From assembly GCF_028745515.1 (NCBI RefSeq), contig NZ_JAQZSG010000002.1, forward strand, positions 247,401-311,400: a stretch of DNA of 64,000 nucleotides, in the 5' to 3' direction. The DNA comes from Paenibacillus thermotolerans (GTDB lineage: Bacteria; Bacillota; Bacilli; Paenibacillales; YIM-B00363). Below the pieces are notes generated by a model. That model made no database searches, was not told the origin of the DNA, and was given only the letters and a program-made list of their open reading frames with translations. Positions 17,950-26,025 of the stretch are shown one piece after another. How positions within the stretch are numbered: position 1 is the stretch's first letter; each line of letters begins with the position of its first letter. A program made the translations under genes and the position numbers.

Positions 17950-19152
17950 ATGGATAAGCCGTTAATCGAAACGAGCCGAAGGCATCACGTTATTTTTGCG
18001 CTCGTTACGTTGTTGTACTGGACTTCTTTATATACATACGTGCCGGTGCTTTCTCCGTATTTGCTCGATCATCTGCAGGTGGGGGCTGCGTTCGCGGGGA
18101 TCGTGCTCGGCAGCTACGGCTTCGTGCAAATCCTGCTGCGGCTGCCGATCGGGATTTATTCCGACCGGCTGAGAAGACGGAGGCCGTTCATCGCGCTGGG
18201 CATGTTCACCGGGGCGCTGTCTTGCTTTATGTTTGCCGCCGGGGCGAATCCGGCTTGGGCGCTCGCGGCAAGGTCGGTCAGCGGCATCTGCTCTTCCGCT
18301 TGGGTAGCCTTCACGGTGCTGTACGCGGCCTACTATCCGAGCAAATCAGTAGGCAAAGCAATGAGCACGATCAGCTTCTTGATCGTCGCAGGGCAGCTCA
18401 TCGGTATGGGGATGAGCGGCTGGCTGGCGGAGGAGTACGGGTATGGCGCTACGTTCTACGCAGGGGCCGCGGCCGGGCTGGCCGGCTTGCTGCTTACGTT
18501 CGCGATCAAGGAACCCGCCGGAGGGGTTGCGCGAGCTCCGATCTCGCTGAAGGATTTGACGCACGTCATTCGCAGTCCGATGCTTTGGAAGGTGTCCGTT
18601 CTTTCGATCTTGGCGCATAGCGTCCTGTTCATTACGATGTTCGGCTTTACGCCGTCTTACGCCACCTCGGCTTTGGGAGCATCCAACTGGGACCTGAGCC
18701 TGCTAAGCTTCGCCTTCATGATTCCGCACGCGCTTGCTTCGTTCTTCAGCGGCCGGCTCGTGGCGCCAAGAATCGGCTCGTGGACGACGATCGTCATCGG
18801 GTTTACGATCAGCGGACTGTGTACGCTCGCGATTCCGTTTACGGATTCGCTGCCGTGGCTTTATGCAACGCAAGCGCTGAACGGCTTGGCGCAAGGCTTG
18901 CATTTGCCGCTATTCTTAGGGCTGTCGATCACCGGAGTCGCTTCGGAGAAGCAAGCGACCGCAATGGGCTTCTACCAGGCGGTGTATGCGGCGGGCATGT
19001 TCGGCGGTCCGTTCGTTGCCGGCTGGGTGAACGAATTTGCGAGCCTGGAGGCGGGCTTCTGGCTGGGCGGCGCATTCGCGATTACCGCGGTCATTGTCAC
19101 GCTAGCGTTTGCCAGGCTGCAAGCGCGCAGCCGGAGTCTCGGCACAGCGTAG
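17950..19152 (+). CDS. MFS transporter
   Basis: 400 residues with about 12 hydrophobic segments. The start chosen is ATG 17950 (MDKPLIETSRRHHVIFALVT), 7 bp after GGGAGA; another in-frame ATG is at 17935. The loop after segment 2 carries RLPIGIYSDRLRRRRPFIALG, a match to the MFS signature G-x-x-(S)-D-R-x-x-R-(R). The C-terminal half repeats the fold (FFSGRLVAPRIGSWTTIVIG). It is a secondary carrier of unknown substrate; drug or sugar efflux would fit. It stands alone between the giant gene and a TGAC repeat array 25 bp downstream. Confidence 0.85.
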   Translation: MDKPLIETSRRHHVIFALVTLLYWTSLYTYVPVLSPYLLDHLQVGAAFAGIVLGSYGFVQILLRLPIGIYSDRLRRRRPFIALGMFTGALSCFMFAAGANPAWALAARSVSGICSSAWVAFTVLYAAYYPSKSVGKAMSTISFLIVAGQLIGMGMSGWLAEEYGYGATFYAGAAAGLAGLLLTFAIKEPAGGVARAPISLKDLTHVIRSPMLWKVSVLSILAHSVLFITMFGFTPSYATSALGASNWDLSLLSFAFMIPHALASFFSGRLVAPRIGSWTTIVIGFTISGLCTLAIPFTDSLPWLYATQALNGLAQGLHLPLFLGLSITGVASEKQATAMGFYQAVYAAGMFGGPFVAGWVNEFASLEAGFWLGGAFAITAVIVTLAFARLQARSRSLGTA

Positions 19153-19177
19153 GCGAGGGCCGGTTCAGACTCGATTT

Positions 19178-19309
19178 GTCAGCGTAATTGACAAATGAGT
19201 CAGCGCCGACTGACAAAATAGTCAATCTGACTGACAACAACGGAGCATTGTCAGCGACATTGACACATTAGTCACTGCACACTGACAAATTAGTCAATCT
19301 GGGTGACAA
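19178..19309 (+). repeat. TGAC/GTCA phased palindrome array, copy A
   Basis: 132 bp made of GTCA-N7, then five units that each start with TGAC and carry a downstream GTCA. The units lie at 19189, 19211, 19232, 19261 and 19283, with lengths 22, 21, 29, 22 and 21. A final TGAC stands at 19304. The 22- and 21-bp units are TGAC-N6-GTCA plus linkers of 8 and 7. The 29-bp unit is TGAC-N14-GTCA plus 7. The same length code recurs exactly at 56188 and 61991. This copy starts 26 bp after the MFS stop codon. No coding potential; function unknown. Confidence 0.9.
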
Positions 19310-19359
19310 TGGGTCACATCGGCGAACGGAAGGACTATAATCCAGCAGGGTGAATGAAC

Positions 19360-19402
19360 CCCCGGCATGCTGCCTAAACGCGGGCGTGCCGGGGATTTTT
19401 AT
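19360..19402 (+). terminator. Terminator downstream of repeat copy A
   Basis: CCCCGGCA (19360-19367) pairs with TGCCGGGG (19387-19394), an arm extended inward by GC/GC pairs, followed by ATTTTTATTT. It is likely the transcriptional end for the MFS gene, which would place the TGAC array within the MFS mRNA 3' UTR. Confidence 0.8.
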
Positions 19403-19483
19403 TTGTCCCGTAAGACAAACACCGTTACTGAACCCGTGATAGTTTCATACAATTTCGTAGTGAATTGACTAGGAGGGAAAGCG

Positions 19484-20434
19484 ATGAAGGGACTCATCCT
19501 CTGCGCCGGGAAAGGCACCAGGTTAAAGCCTTATACGGATACCCGCCCCAAAACGCTGCTGCCGGTCGCGGGCAGACCGGTCCTCGACTACGGAATAGAA
19601 AGCTTACGGAACATAGGTATTCGCACCATCGGCATTGTCATTAATCCGGAACAGGGAAGCATTAGGGAATATGTCGGCAGCGGCGGGAGGTACGGCGCCA
19701 AAGTCGACTATTTATTTCAATCGGAGCCAAAGGGGGTCGCTCATGCCGTCAAGCAGGCTGAAGACTTTTTGGCGGGAGAGTCGTTCGTCCTGCTGCTGGG
19801 GGACAATCTGATCACGGAAGATTTAAGTATTCTAATAGAATCGCGGCGATCCCTTAAAGGAAACGCATCCGTGCTGCTGCGGGCCGTCCCGAATCCGAGC
19901 GAGTTCGGCATAGCGGAGGTTGAAGGCGGAAGGATTGTCCGCATCGAGGAGAAGCCGAAGCAGCCCAAAAGCAATTTAGCCGTCATCGGCGCGTATTGGT
20001 TTGATTCGCACATATTCGAAGCTATAGCGTCCATCAAACCGTCGGCTCGGGGCGAATACGAAATAACGGACGCCATCCAGTGGCTGCTGGATCACGATTA
20101 CCCGGTGTCATATTCGGTCACCGATAAGAAATATTCCGATGTCGGTACGCCGGAGCGCTGGCTGGAGGCGAACGAGTGGATGCTTAGAGAGACGCTGAGG
20201 GAGCGAATCGTCATCGGAAGCAATGCCAAGATCGACAATTGCACCTTCATCGGACCGGTCGTTGTCGGCAACGACGTAACGCTCAAAAATACGGTGATCG
20301 GCCCGCATGTCACCATGCAGGACGGGAGCAGGGCGGAAGGGGTGCGCCTAGAGGGAAGCATCGTGCTTGACGGCGCCGAAATTGTCGGTACGGGAGAGCA
20401 GCCGATACGCAACCGAGTCATCGACCGCAATTGA
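19484..20434 (+). CDS. Sugar-1-phosphate nucleotidyltransferase (RmlA/glucose-1-P thymidylyltransferase-like)
   Basis: 316 residues, ATG at 19484 behind AGGAGGGAAAGCG. The N-terminus LILCAGKGTRLKPYTDTRPK is the G-x-G-T-R-(L)...P-K nucleotide-binding motif, with the PKTLLPVAGRPVLDY block after it. LLLGDNL near residue 105 and EKPKQPKSNLAVIGAYWF near residue 158 are typical of glucose-1-phosphate thymidylyltransferases. The last 70 residues look like a short left-handed beta helix (NCTFIGPVVVGNDVTLKNTV), as in the longer archaeal-type enzymes. It would activate a sugar for the glycosyltransferases that follow. Substrate and nucleotide are not determined by sequence alone. Confidence 0.85.
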   Translation: MKGLILCAGKGTRLKPYTDTRPKTLLPVAGRPVLDYGIESLRNIGIRTIGIVINPEQGSIREYVGSGGRYGAKVDYLFQSEPKGVAHAVKQAEDFLAGESFVLLLGDNLITEDLSILIESRRSLKGNASVLLRAVPNPSEFGIAEVEGGRIVRIEEKPKQPKSNLAVIGAYWFDSHIFEAIASIKPSARGEYEITDAIQWLLDHDYPVSYSVTDKKYSDVGTPERWLEANEWMLRETLRERIVIGSNAKIDNCTFIGPVVVGNDVTLKNTVIGPHVTMQDGSRAEGVRLEGSIVLDGAEIVGTGEQPIRNRVIDRN

Positions 20435-20456
20435 TGCAAGCGAACCGATCATAAAA

Positions 20457-20486
20457 GAAGTCGCAAGGCACTAGCCATGCGACTTC
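20457..20486. terminator. Bidirectional terminator between convergent genes
   Basis: Arms GAAGTCGCA and TGCGACTTC (9 bp, 12-base loop) lie between a plus-strand nucleotidyltransferase and a minus-strand glycosyltransferase. An A-run (ATAAAAGAAG) on the left gives a T-run for the minus strand. The right side has only GTCTGTTT. Confidence 0.7.
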
Positions 20487-20537
20487 GTCTGTTTACGGCT
20501 CTTTGCAACGACTCATTTTACTGCCGCAAGGGGTCGA

Positions 20538-21494
20538 TCATCTCCCCTTGCGTATAACCTTCTTATAAATTTCCAAGTAGCCTTCCGCCATCTTTTCCTT
20601 CGTGTACCGATCCTCCACGTACCGCCGAAGCTTCGCCGGCGACACGGCAGGCTCCTGTGTGACGATCCGCGCCATCTCCTCCGGCGTCTTGCACAGAAAC
20701 TCCGGATACCCCTCCAGCACCTCGGGAATCGCGCCTCTGCGATATGCGGCGACAGGGGTGCCGCACGCCATCGCCTCCACGATGACTAAGCCGAACTGCT
20801 CCTCGCAGGCGGTCGGGAACAAAACCCACTTCGCATGCTTCAGCAGGTCCTGCTTGCGTTCCCCATGCACCTCGCCGACGTATTCGATGTTCGGGTTTCG
20901 CTTGATGCGCGGCCGGATTTTATCGTACAGCTCCTCGTCCCAGATCGGCCCTGCGATGATCAGCTTCTGTCCGGTCAGCTCCGCGACGCGAATCGCGTCA
21001 GGGACGCCCTTCTCCCAGTCGATGCGGCCGAGAAACAGCAAGTAATCCCTTTTGTCAGTGCTGAATTCATATTGATCCAAGTCGATTCCGTTATGCACGT
21101 AATATCCGTGGTTCCTATGCGGCGACTGCTTTAGTTTGGTCTTGCTGACGAACACGGGATTGCTGGCGGGAATATGCATCGCCCACTCCGTATGAAACGT
21201 GGAAACGACCGGAACGCGCAGCTTTTTCTGCCCGAAAATCAAGTCATGTGTATGATCGTGCAGGATATCGAAGTCGTCGGGCATCGTTTCCAACACGAAG
21301 TCTACCAAATCCCAATCCTTCCACCGGTGTCCGTAAGGGATGACGATCCCGCTGCTTCGGCTCCCGGCCATGGCGTACACGTACACCTCGTGCCCCTTCG
21401 CAACGAGCGCTTCCGTCAAATTATAGACGACTCTTTCCAGCCCTCCGCTGCCCGGCAACGGGATGATGTACGGAGCGACCTGAACGATAATCAC
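20538..21494 (-). CDS. Glycosyltransferase family 4
   Basis: 318 residues read from a GTG at 21494 (protein begins MIIVQVAPYI), chosen because AGAGGTGG lies 6 bp upstream and the start then falls just after the stop of the PIG-L gene. An ATG at 21542 would give 16 extra residues overlapping that gene. The N-terminal glycine-rich GSGGLERVVYNLTEALVAKG and the C-terminal E-x7-E region around CEEQFGLVIVEAMACGTPVA are GT-B, GT4-type donor-binding features. It transfers a nucleotide-activated sugar in the cytoplasm. Third gene of a minus-strand cluster with PIG-L and another GT4. Confidence 0.86.
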   Translation of the reverse strand: MIIVQVAPYIIPLPGSGGLERVVYNLTEALVAKGHEVYVYAMAGSRSSGIVIPYGHRWKDWDLVDFVLETMPDDFDILHDHTHDLIFGQKKLRVPVVSTFHTEWAMHIPASNPVFVSKTKLKQSPHRNHGYYVHNGIDLDQYEFSTDKRDYLLFLGRIDWEKGVPDAIRVAELTGQKLIIAGPIWDEELYDKIRPRIKRNPNIEYVGEVHGERKQDLLKHAKWVLFPTACEEQFGLVIVEAMACGTPVAAYRRGAIPEVLEGYPEFLCKTPEEMARIVTQEPAVSPAKLRRYVEDRYTKEKMAEGYLEIYKKVIRKGR

Positions 21495-21513
21495 CTCGAT
21501 CCACCTCTTCCGG

Positions 21514-22035
21514 TCATGAGTCTGCGGGGACGATGCTTTCATACAGGATATAATCCATTAACTGCTCGATCACAAAATGCTGGCTGGCGTAAATGTTCAA
21601 CAAATTTAACTTTCTTCGCAAAACGTGGAAGGGGAGGGGCGTGTCTGCAGTGCCGAAAAAATGTAAATTTTCCACGTGCATCCCGCGGACAATCCGCGAC
21701 AACGCTTTGTGTTGGGTGTGACCGTACTCGCCCTTCGGATTATGGGTGACGACGCGGTAGAAGCGCTTCGAATCGAGCACCTCCCGAAGATCTTCCTCCA
21801 CACGCTCCTTATCGAAAGAACCGCCATACACGTCAGGGTAATCCCAAATTTCACCGTCCGCGCCGGCATACTCCATGGCTTTGCGAAATTCGCGCGAACG
21901 GGTTCGGCTGCTCCCGTTGGCTAGGCAGATGACCTTCCAGCCGGGCTCGGACACGAGCGCCCCTCCGCCGAATATCGCCTCGTCATCCGGATGGGCTACG
22001 ATCATGAGCTTGTCAACCTTCGCTGATGCGCACAT
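21514..22035 (-). CDS. PIG-L/LmbE family deacetylase
   Basis: 173 residues, ATG at 22035 overlapping the upstream stop by one base. The motif AHPDDE near residues 14-19 supplies the His and Asp zinc ligands and catalytic Asp of PIG-L de-N-acetylases. GHTQH near residue 104 supplies the third His. These enzymes remove acetyl groups from N-acetylglucosaminyl or related substrates. It is shorter than most members (about 220-240), with the C-terminal part reduced. Its place between two GT4 enzymes suggests deacetylation of a glycan intermediate. The pairing recalls BshA/BshB, but the GT4 N-termini are not BshA-like. Confidence 0.85.
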   Translation of the reverse strand: MCASAKVDKLMIVAHPDDEAIFGGGALVSEPGWKVICLANGSSRTRSREFRKAMEYAGADGEIWDYPDVYGGSFDKERVEEDLREVLDSKRFYRVVTHNPKGEYGHTQHKALSRIVRGMHVENLHFFGTADTPLPFHVLRRKLNLLNIYASQHFVIEQLMDYILYESIVPADS

Positions 22036-23366
22036 TATACCGTCACCTCGTACACCGCGCTTCGGTCTTGAAGCACTTCTTGGTACACGTCGAGCATTTT
22101 TTCCGTCAGTCTAACGATGTTGAACTGCTCCTTCACCAGATTGCGGCCCGCCCAGCCTCGGTCTGCGATTTCACCGGGGGGCAAGCTGAGCACACGGAGC
22201 ACGCTTTCCTTGATCTTGGCCGCCGTCCACGGCTCGGTCGCCAGGTGATCGCCGAACCACGTCTCCCAAGCGCTCACGTAATTGGATGGGACAACCTCGC
22301 CGAAAAATCCTCTACTTCCCACCGCTATGACGGGCCGGCGGCACGCCATCGCCTCTAATGCAATTCTGCCGGTGCCGACGACGCAATTGCTGATCGTGTA
22401 GTAGGGCGACATGTTCAAGGAATTGCCGAGCATATGGATGAACGGCTGGCCCGCCTGCTCATTCGCCTCATCCGCGAGCTCTCTGATTTTCGCGCTTTGA
22501 TGCCCGTCTCCCGCAATGAGAAGGTGCAGCTCGGGATAACGGCCTAGCTTCAACTGCTTGCACGCTTCAATCGTGTCCCTGCAAATGCCCGCCTTCTCCC
22601 GCGACAGCCGGCCCGCATACATAACGACGGGAGCGGTATCGGGGATGCCGAGCGCTTTGCGCTGCTGCGCTTCGATTAGCGGGCGGTAATCGAACTGGAC
22701 CGTATCGATGCCGTTAGGGATAAGCTTCGAAGGCAGCCCGTGAACCGGCAAGTGCTTCAAAATCGGCTTGCTGACGCAAATGGCCGCGCGGCTTTTATTC
22801 AGCAGATCGACTTGTTCGGCACTATATTGTTGGTGAAGCGTGAGCACAAGGGGCAGCGTCAATTGCTCGGCTGCGGCTGCGGCGAAATAGCCGGCCGGGA
22901 TTTGGTGGGCATGGACCACATTGATGCCTTCGGAGGTCATGATCTGCTTCAGCTGCGTAACGATCGCTTTCTCCTCGGCATCGTTGCGCAGGCAGCCGTC
23001 CGTCACGAAATCGAGCTCATAAATAGGACAGCCCAACGCTGCAAAAGCATCACCCATCAAGCCGTTCTTGCCCGCAATCGCCACATGGACCCCTTTGCGA
23101 AGCAGCTGCCTCGTGCACGACAGCACATGCATCCCAGTGCCACCGATGTTGAATTGGTCGATTACCATCAGGACCCGCAAATCCTTCAGATCGTTTCCTC
23201 TCCACGAATAGGGAATGTCGGTAACGTGTATGCTGCCGTCCTTCTCAGGCAGGATGATTCGCTTGAGCGAGGAAGCCGGCATATGTGCTCGAGCCGCCGT
23301 CTGCTTCGAGACCGTGCGCTTTTTAACGGGCGGTCTTTTTACGGCGGGAATTGCCTTTCGTTTCAC
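22035..23366 (-). CDS. Glycosyltransferase family 4 with basic N-terminal extension
   Basis: 443 residues from GTG 23366, with GGAGGGG 7 bp upstream. The first 40 residues are strongly basic (KRPPVKKRTVSKQTAARAH) and precede the GT-B fold, which opens at LRVLMVIDQFNIGGTGMHVL. The donor-binding half includes VMYAGRLSREKAGICRDTIE and RIALEAMACRRPVIAVGSRG. The basic tail is not usual for GT4 enzymes and could bind nucleic acid, membrane or an anionic polymer. It is the first gene of the GT4-PIG-L-GT4 run (genes overlap or nearly touch) and is divergent from the gene at 23585 across a 218-bp gap. Confidence 0.85.
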   Translation of the reverse strand: MKRKAIPAVKRPPVKKRTVSKQTAARAHMPASSLKRIILPEKDGSIHVTDIPYSWRGNDLKDLRVLMVIDQFNIGGTGMHVLSCTRQLLRKGVHVAIAGKNGLMGDAFAALGCPIYELDFVTDGCLRNDAEEKAIVTQLKQIMTSEGINVVHAHQIPAGYFAAAAAEQLTLPLVLTLHQQYSAEQVDLLNKSRAAICVSKPILKHLPVHGLPSKLIPNGIDTVQFDYRPLIEAQQRKALGIPDTAPVVMYAGRLSREKAGICRDTIEACKQLKLGRYPELHLLIAGDGHQSAKIRELADEANEQAGQPFIHMLGNSLNMSPYYTISNCVVGTGRIALEAMACRRPVIAVGSRGFFGEVVPSNYVSAWETWFGDHLATEPWTAAKIKESVLRVLSLPPGEIADRGWAGRNLVKEQFNIVRLTEKMLDVYQEVLQDRSAVYEVTV

Positions 23367-23584
23367 GATTCATCCCCTCCTTTATTCAGAAGAGACAAGA
23401 TCCGCCACGTCCCTTCCGCTTTCGCTCTATTTAGCATCAAATTATGAATGCATTCGTCCTGCTGACACGTACAGACGCGCAATATGTGCGCAAACCCGCG
23501 ATGAAATATCCTATATCTGTCCAATCACGTGAGTCGGTTTTCACATAAAAATAACCATCATGCCAAGGAAATGGGGTTTACGAG

Positions 23585-24979
23585 TTGAACCGGAACATCT
23601 GTTTCGCCGTCTTGGTACAAAACAAGCGGGATGTGGTCGTCGATCTGCTGGATAATATCCGCACCTTTTGCCCGGACAGCTCCATTGTTCTGTACAACGG
23701 GGGAAACGACCCCGACCTGTGTAAAGATTTAGGGTATCCGGTATGTCCTACGAGCCGGAAATTGTCCTATGGAGTAACGGCGATTTACATCCTTGAAGTG
23801 ATGCGCTGGCTGGAGGACACCGGCTTCTCCTACGAGTACTTAATCAACCTCGACTCCGACGCGCTGTTTGCCAGGGAAGGGTTTGAGCGGTTTATTTCGG
23901 AGGAGATGCGGGATAAGGATTACATGGGAGTAGGTACGAAAACGCCGGACGACGACTTTTATTGTCTGATTCAGCTTCGCAAAGAGAAGCAGCGCTGGGA
24001 GCCGGTGATCGGCAATGAGCCGTACAAGGAATCGTTCAATGTGGGCCAGGTGTACAGCAAGCGGCTTGTAAGAAGCATCTTGAAGAGCGAAAAGTTTGAT
24101 TTACTGTTCGAAGGGCTGCGCAAAACGAAGGCGTTCGGAGTGGATGAGCTTGTTTATGTGACGTATACGCAGCGGCTGGGCTTTGACGTTCACCCGTATC
24201 CGAAAAAGGCGTCCGACTCGATCCGGTACCGGCCGTATTTTCCGCTTGACGATGTGATCGGCCGATTGAACCGCTATCCGGAAAGCAGCCTGTTTCATCC
24301 GATTTACCGGAGGATGGGGAATGAGACGAGAGCGTTCGTTCGTGAGCTGATGAAGCGAAAGATTCAAAGCGATCCGCAGCTGCAAAAAAGTTTCGCCGGG
24401 CAATATCTTGGAGTACAGCCGTACATGATCCGCAGGGAGAAATATAAGGGCAAGACGATCGAATGGCTGGCGGCATCCCGGAAGGGAGGCATGCTCTATT
24501 GGCGTCAGTCCAGAGAGAAGGGAAAGATGAACCTGTACGGCCCTTACTCATTCGGCAGCGGCAAGGTGGAATCGATAGCGGCTTTGGACGGACGGTTCGG
24601 CAATCTGGAGGCGGTGTGCCGCATCGGAAGCAGTCTGGTCCATTATGTCAGAGTGGAGAAGCTGGGAGAATGGTACCCTTCCGAGCCGTTCGCAAAAGGG
24701 GCCGCGGGCAAGCTCGGATTTATCGAGAGCAGCTACGGCAACTTTGAGGTCGTGTCGCCGCTTCGGGACGGGGGCATAGGGCATTGGTACAGAATCAACG
24801 ATAACCCGCGCTTTCCGTGGCGAGGTCCGGTGAAATTCGGGTCCGCGAATTATGACGAAGCCATCCTGGTCGAGAACGACGAGAAGCAGCTGACCGCAGT
24901 CGCCCGTTATGGCGACAAATACCATTATTTTGTCAGGGACGACCGGAAAAGCTGGGATTGGTTCGGACCGTACGATTAA
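23585..24979 (+). CDS. GT-A-like glycosyltransferase fused to a propeller-like repeat domain
   Basis: 464 residues, TTG start at 23585 (weak AAGGAAATGGGG upstream). Residues 1-250 look like a GT-A glycosyltransferase: FAVLVQNKRDVVVDLLDNIR at the N-terminus and YLINLDSDALFAREGFERF carrying a DSD metal-binding motif near residue 95. From about residue 290 four repeats of about 45-50 residues carry W-x-x-x-(x)-x-x-x-x-W-x-GP patterns, for example HWYRINDNPRFPWRGPVKFG. These resemble blades of PLL-type lectin propellers. It is inferred to be a surface-glycan or spore-coat glycosyltransferase with a glycan-binding tail. It lies 12 bp before a HipA-like gene. Confidence 0.7.
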   Translation: MNRNICFAVLVQNKRDVVVDLLDNIRTFCPDSSIVLYNGGNDPDLCKDLGYPVCPTSRKLSYGVTAIYILEVMRWLEDTGFSYEYLINLDSDALFAREGFERFISEEMRDKDYMGVGTKTPDDDFYCLIQLRKEKQRWEPVIGNEPYKESFNVGQVYSKRLVRSILKSEKFDLLFEGLRKTKAFGVDELVYVTYTQRLGFDVHPYPKKASDSIRYRPYFPLDDVIGRLNRYPESSLFHPIYRRMGNETRAFVRELMKRKIQSDPQLQKSFAGQYLGVQPYMIRREKYKGKTIEWLAASRKGGMLYWRQSREKGKMNLYGPYSFGSGKVESIAALDGRFGNLEAVCRIGSSLVHYVRVEKLGEWYPSEPFAKGAAGKLGFIESSYGNFEVVSPLRDGGIGHWYRINDNPRFPWRGPVKFGSANYDEAILVENDEKQLTAVARYGDKYHYFVRDDRKSWDWFGPYD

Positions 24980-24991
24980 GAGGCGAGTGCG

Positions 24992-25786
24992 ATGGAGATC
25001 CGCGCAGTGCAATACGTCAGGCCGATGAACGAGGGCTGGAGCGAGCCGCACCTGTTCACTTGCGACGACGGTTTAAGTTATGTAGTGAAATTTATGAACA
25101 ATCCCGACGGTCCGGGCACGCTGGCTAACGAATGGATCGCTTCGCAGCTTGGACCTTTGCTTAACTTGCCGATGACGCAGACACGCATCGTATGGATAAC
25201 GCGAGACTTGCTGGAGACGTATCCGATGCTCAAGAGCATGGACGTACCGGAAGGGCCGCACATCGGCAGCTTGTTCGAGCAGCAAGCCAAGGTGCTTGAC
25301 GACGAGGTCGACCTGTCAACGTGCGCCAATGTCGGCCAAGGCGCGGGAATGATAGTGTTCGACCATTGGATCAACAACGGCGACAGGCATGAAATGCAGG
25401 CGAATGTATTATATGTGCCGGAGCGAAATCGGTTCATGCTCATCGACCATGCCGACGCCTTCTTCGGTCCGGGATGGGAGATGGACGAATGGCTGGACGA
25501 TCCGGGACATATGGAAACGTTCTGGGGTCCGGTGTATCGCAAATTCGTGCCTTACATCGATGGCCCCGACCCGTTCGGAAACTATATCGCTTTGCTCCGG
25601 TCGATCGGCGGAGATCAGGTTAAGGCCGCCGTTCACGGCTTGCCTCGCGAATGGGGCATCGGCCGGGAAGAGCGGGAGCGGCTAGTCGAGTTTCTTATGT
25701 ATCGCAAGGATCGTATCCATCGCGCGTTGCGGAAGCTGGTTCGGCATTTCCCTCAATGGAAACGCAGTATGGAAGGACACGACTGA
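24992..25786 (+). CDS. HipA-like kinase domain protein
   Basis: 264 residues, ATG 24992, 12 bp after the preceding stop, probably cotranscribed. The middle shows NNGDRHEMQANVLY (residues about 129-142) and LIDHADAFFGPG (about 151-162). These correspond to the catalytic and metal-binding loops of the HipA/PI3K-like kinase fold (D-R-H-x-x-N; D-H-x-x-x-F). Total length is shorter than HipA (about 440) and fits the stand-alone HipA-like family. There is no HipB antitoxin gene beside it, so it is not called a toxin. With the upstream glycosyltransferase it may phosphorylate a cell-surface or coat component. Confidence 0.75.
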   Translation: MEIRAVQYVRPMNEGWSEPHLFTCDDGLSYVVKFMNNPDGPGTLANEWIASQLGPLLNLPMTQTRIVWITRDLLETYPMLKSMDVPEGPHIGSLFEQQAKVLDDEVDLSTCANVGQGAGMIVFDHWINNGDRHEMQANVLYVPERNRFMLIDHADAFFGPGWEMDEWLDDPGHMETFWGPVYRKFVPYIDGPDPFGNYIALLRSIGGDQVKAAVHGLPREWGIGREERERLVEFLMYRKDRIHRALRKLVRHFPQWKRSMEGHD

Positions 25787-25837
25787 AAATTACCGTTGCA
25801 TTGCTCCAATAACCGTGGTAAGATCTTACATCAAACG

Positions 25838-25980
25838 GAAGGGCTTCTAGGGCTCCGGACACGAGCGTGTCCGAACCGAGCGAAGCCGGCGATCAAGCAA
25901 TAGCGCGCCACACCGTAAGGGATAAAAGACCTTCGGCAAGTTCCGCCCGACCAAGGGCGAGCTTGACGGAGGTCTTTCTT
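25838..25980 (+). promoter_or_regulatory. ykkC-class riboswitch with intrinsic terminator
   Basis: The leader carries the ykkC hallmark blocks in order: TTCTAGGGCTCCG (25845-25857), a 7-bp stem (CGGACAC/GTGTCCG), CCGAGCG, and ACACCGTAAGGGATAAAAG near 25910-25928. P1 can form from GAAGG (25838-25842) and CCTTC (25930-25934). The 3' P1 strand is also the 5' strand of a long hairpin (GACCTTCGGCAAG with GAGCTTGACGGAGGTC) ending in GGTCTTTCTTGCTTT. That is an ON-switch layout: ligand would hold P1 and prevent termination. The ligand is open: guanidine is most common in this class, but ppGpp, PRPP and nucleoside diphosphates are known for variants. CCGAGCG departs from the usual CCGAGAG. Confidence 0.87.
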
Positions 25981-26025
25981 GCTTTACCGGGGTGCAGAGA
26001 CAAACAAAGGGAGAGGGAGCATGCA

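Noticed and set aside
19178-19309. TGAC arrays considered as CRISPR or simple tandem repeats
   Set aside because: Units are too short (21-29 bp), the conserved part is only 4-base half-sites, there are no cas genes, and the strict 22-21-29 alternation is not a simple tandem repeat.
20538-22035. GT4 plus PIG-L as bacillithiol genes bshA/bshB
   Set aside because: The GT4 N-termini do not show the BshA pattern and the PIG-L protein is much shorter than BshB.
24992-25786. HipA-like protein as a toxin of a HipBA module
   Set aside because: No HipB-type antitoxin lies beside it; it is in a glycosyltransferase operon and shorter than HipA toxins.
25867-26025. N-terminal extension of the ABC ATPase back to 25867
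   Set aside because: It would translate the riboswitch and its terminator; the ATG at 26026 has a proper ribosome site and gives a normal ABC start.
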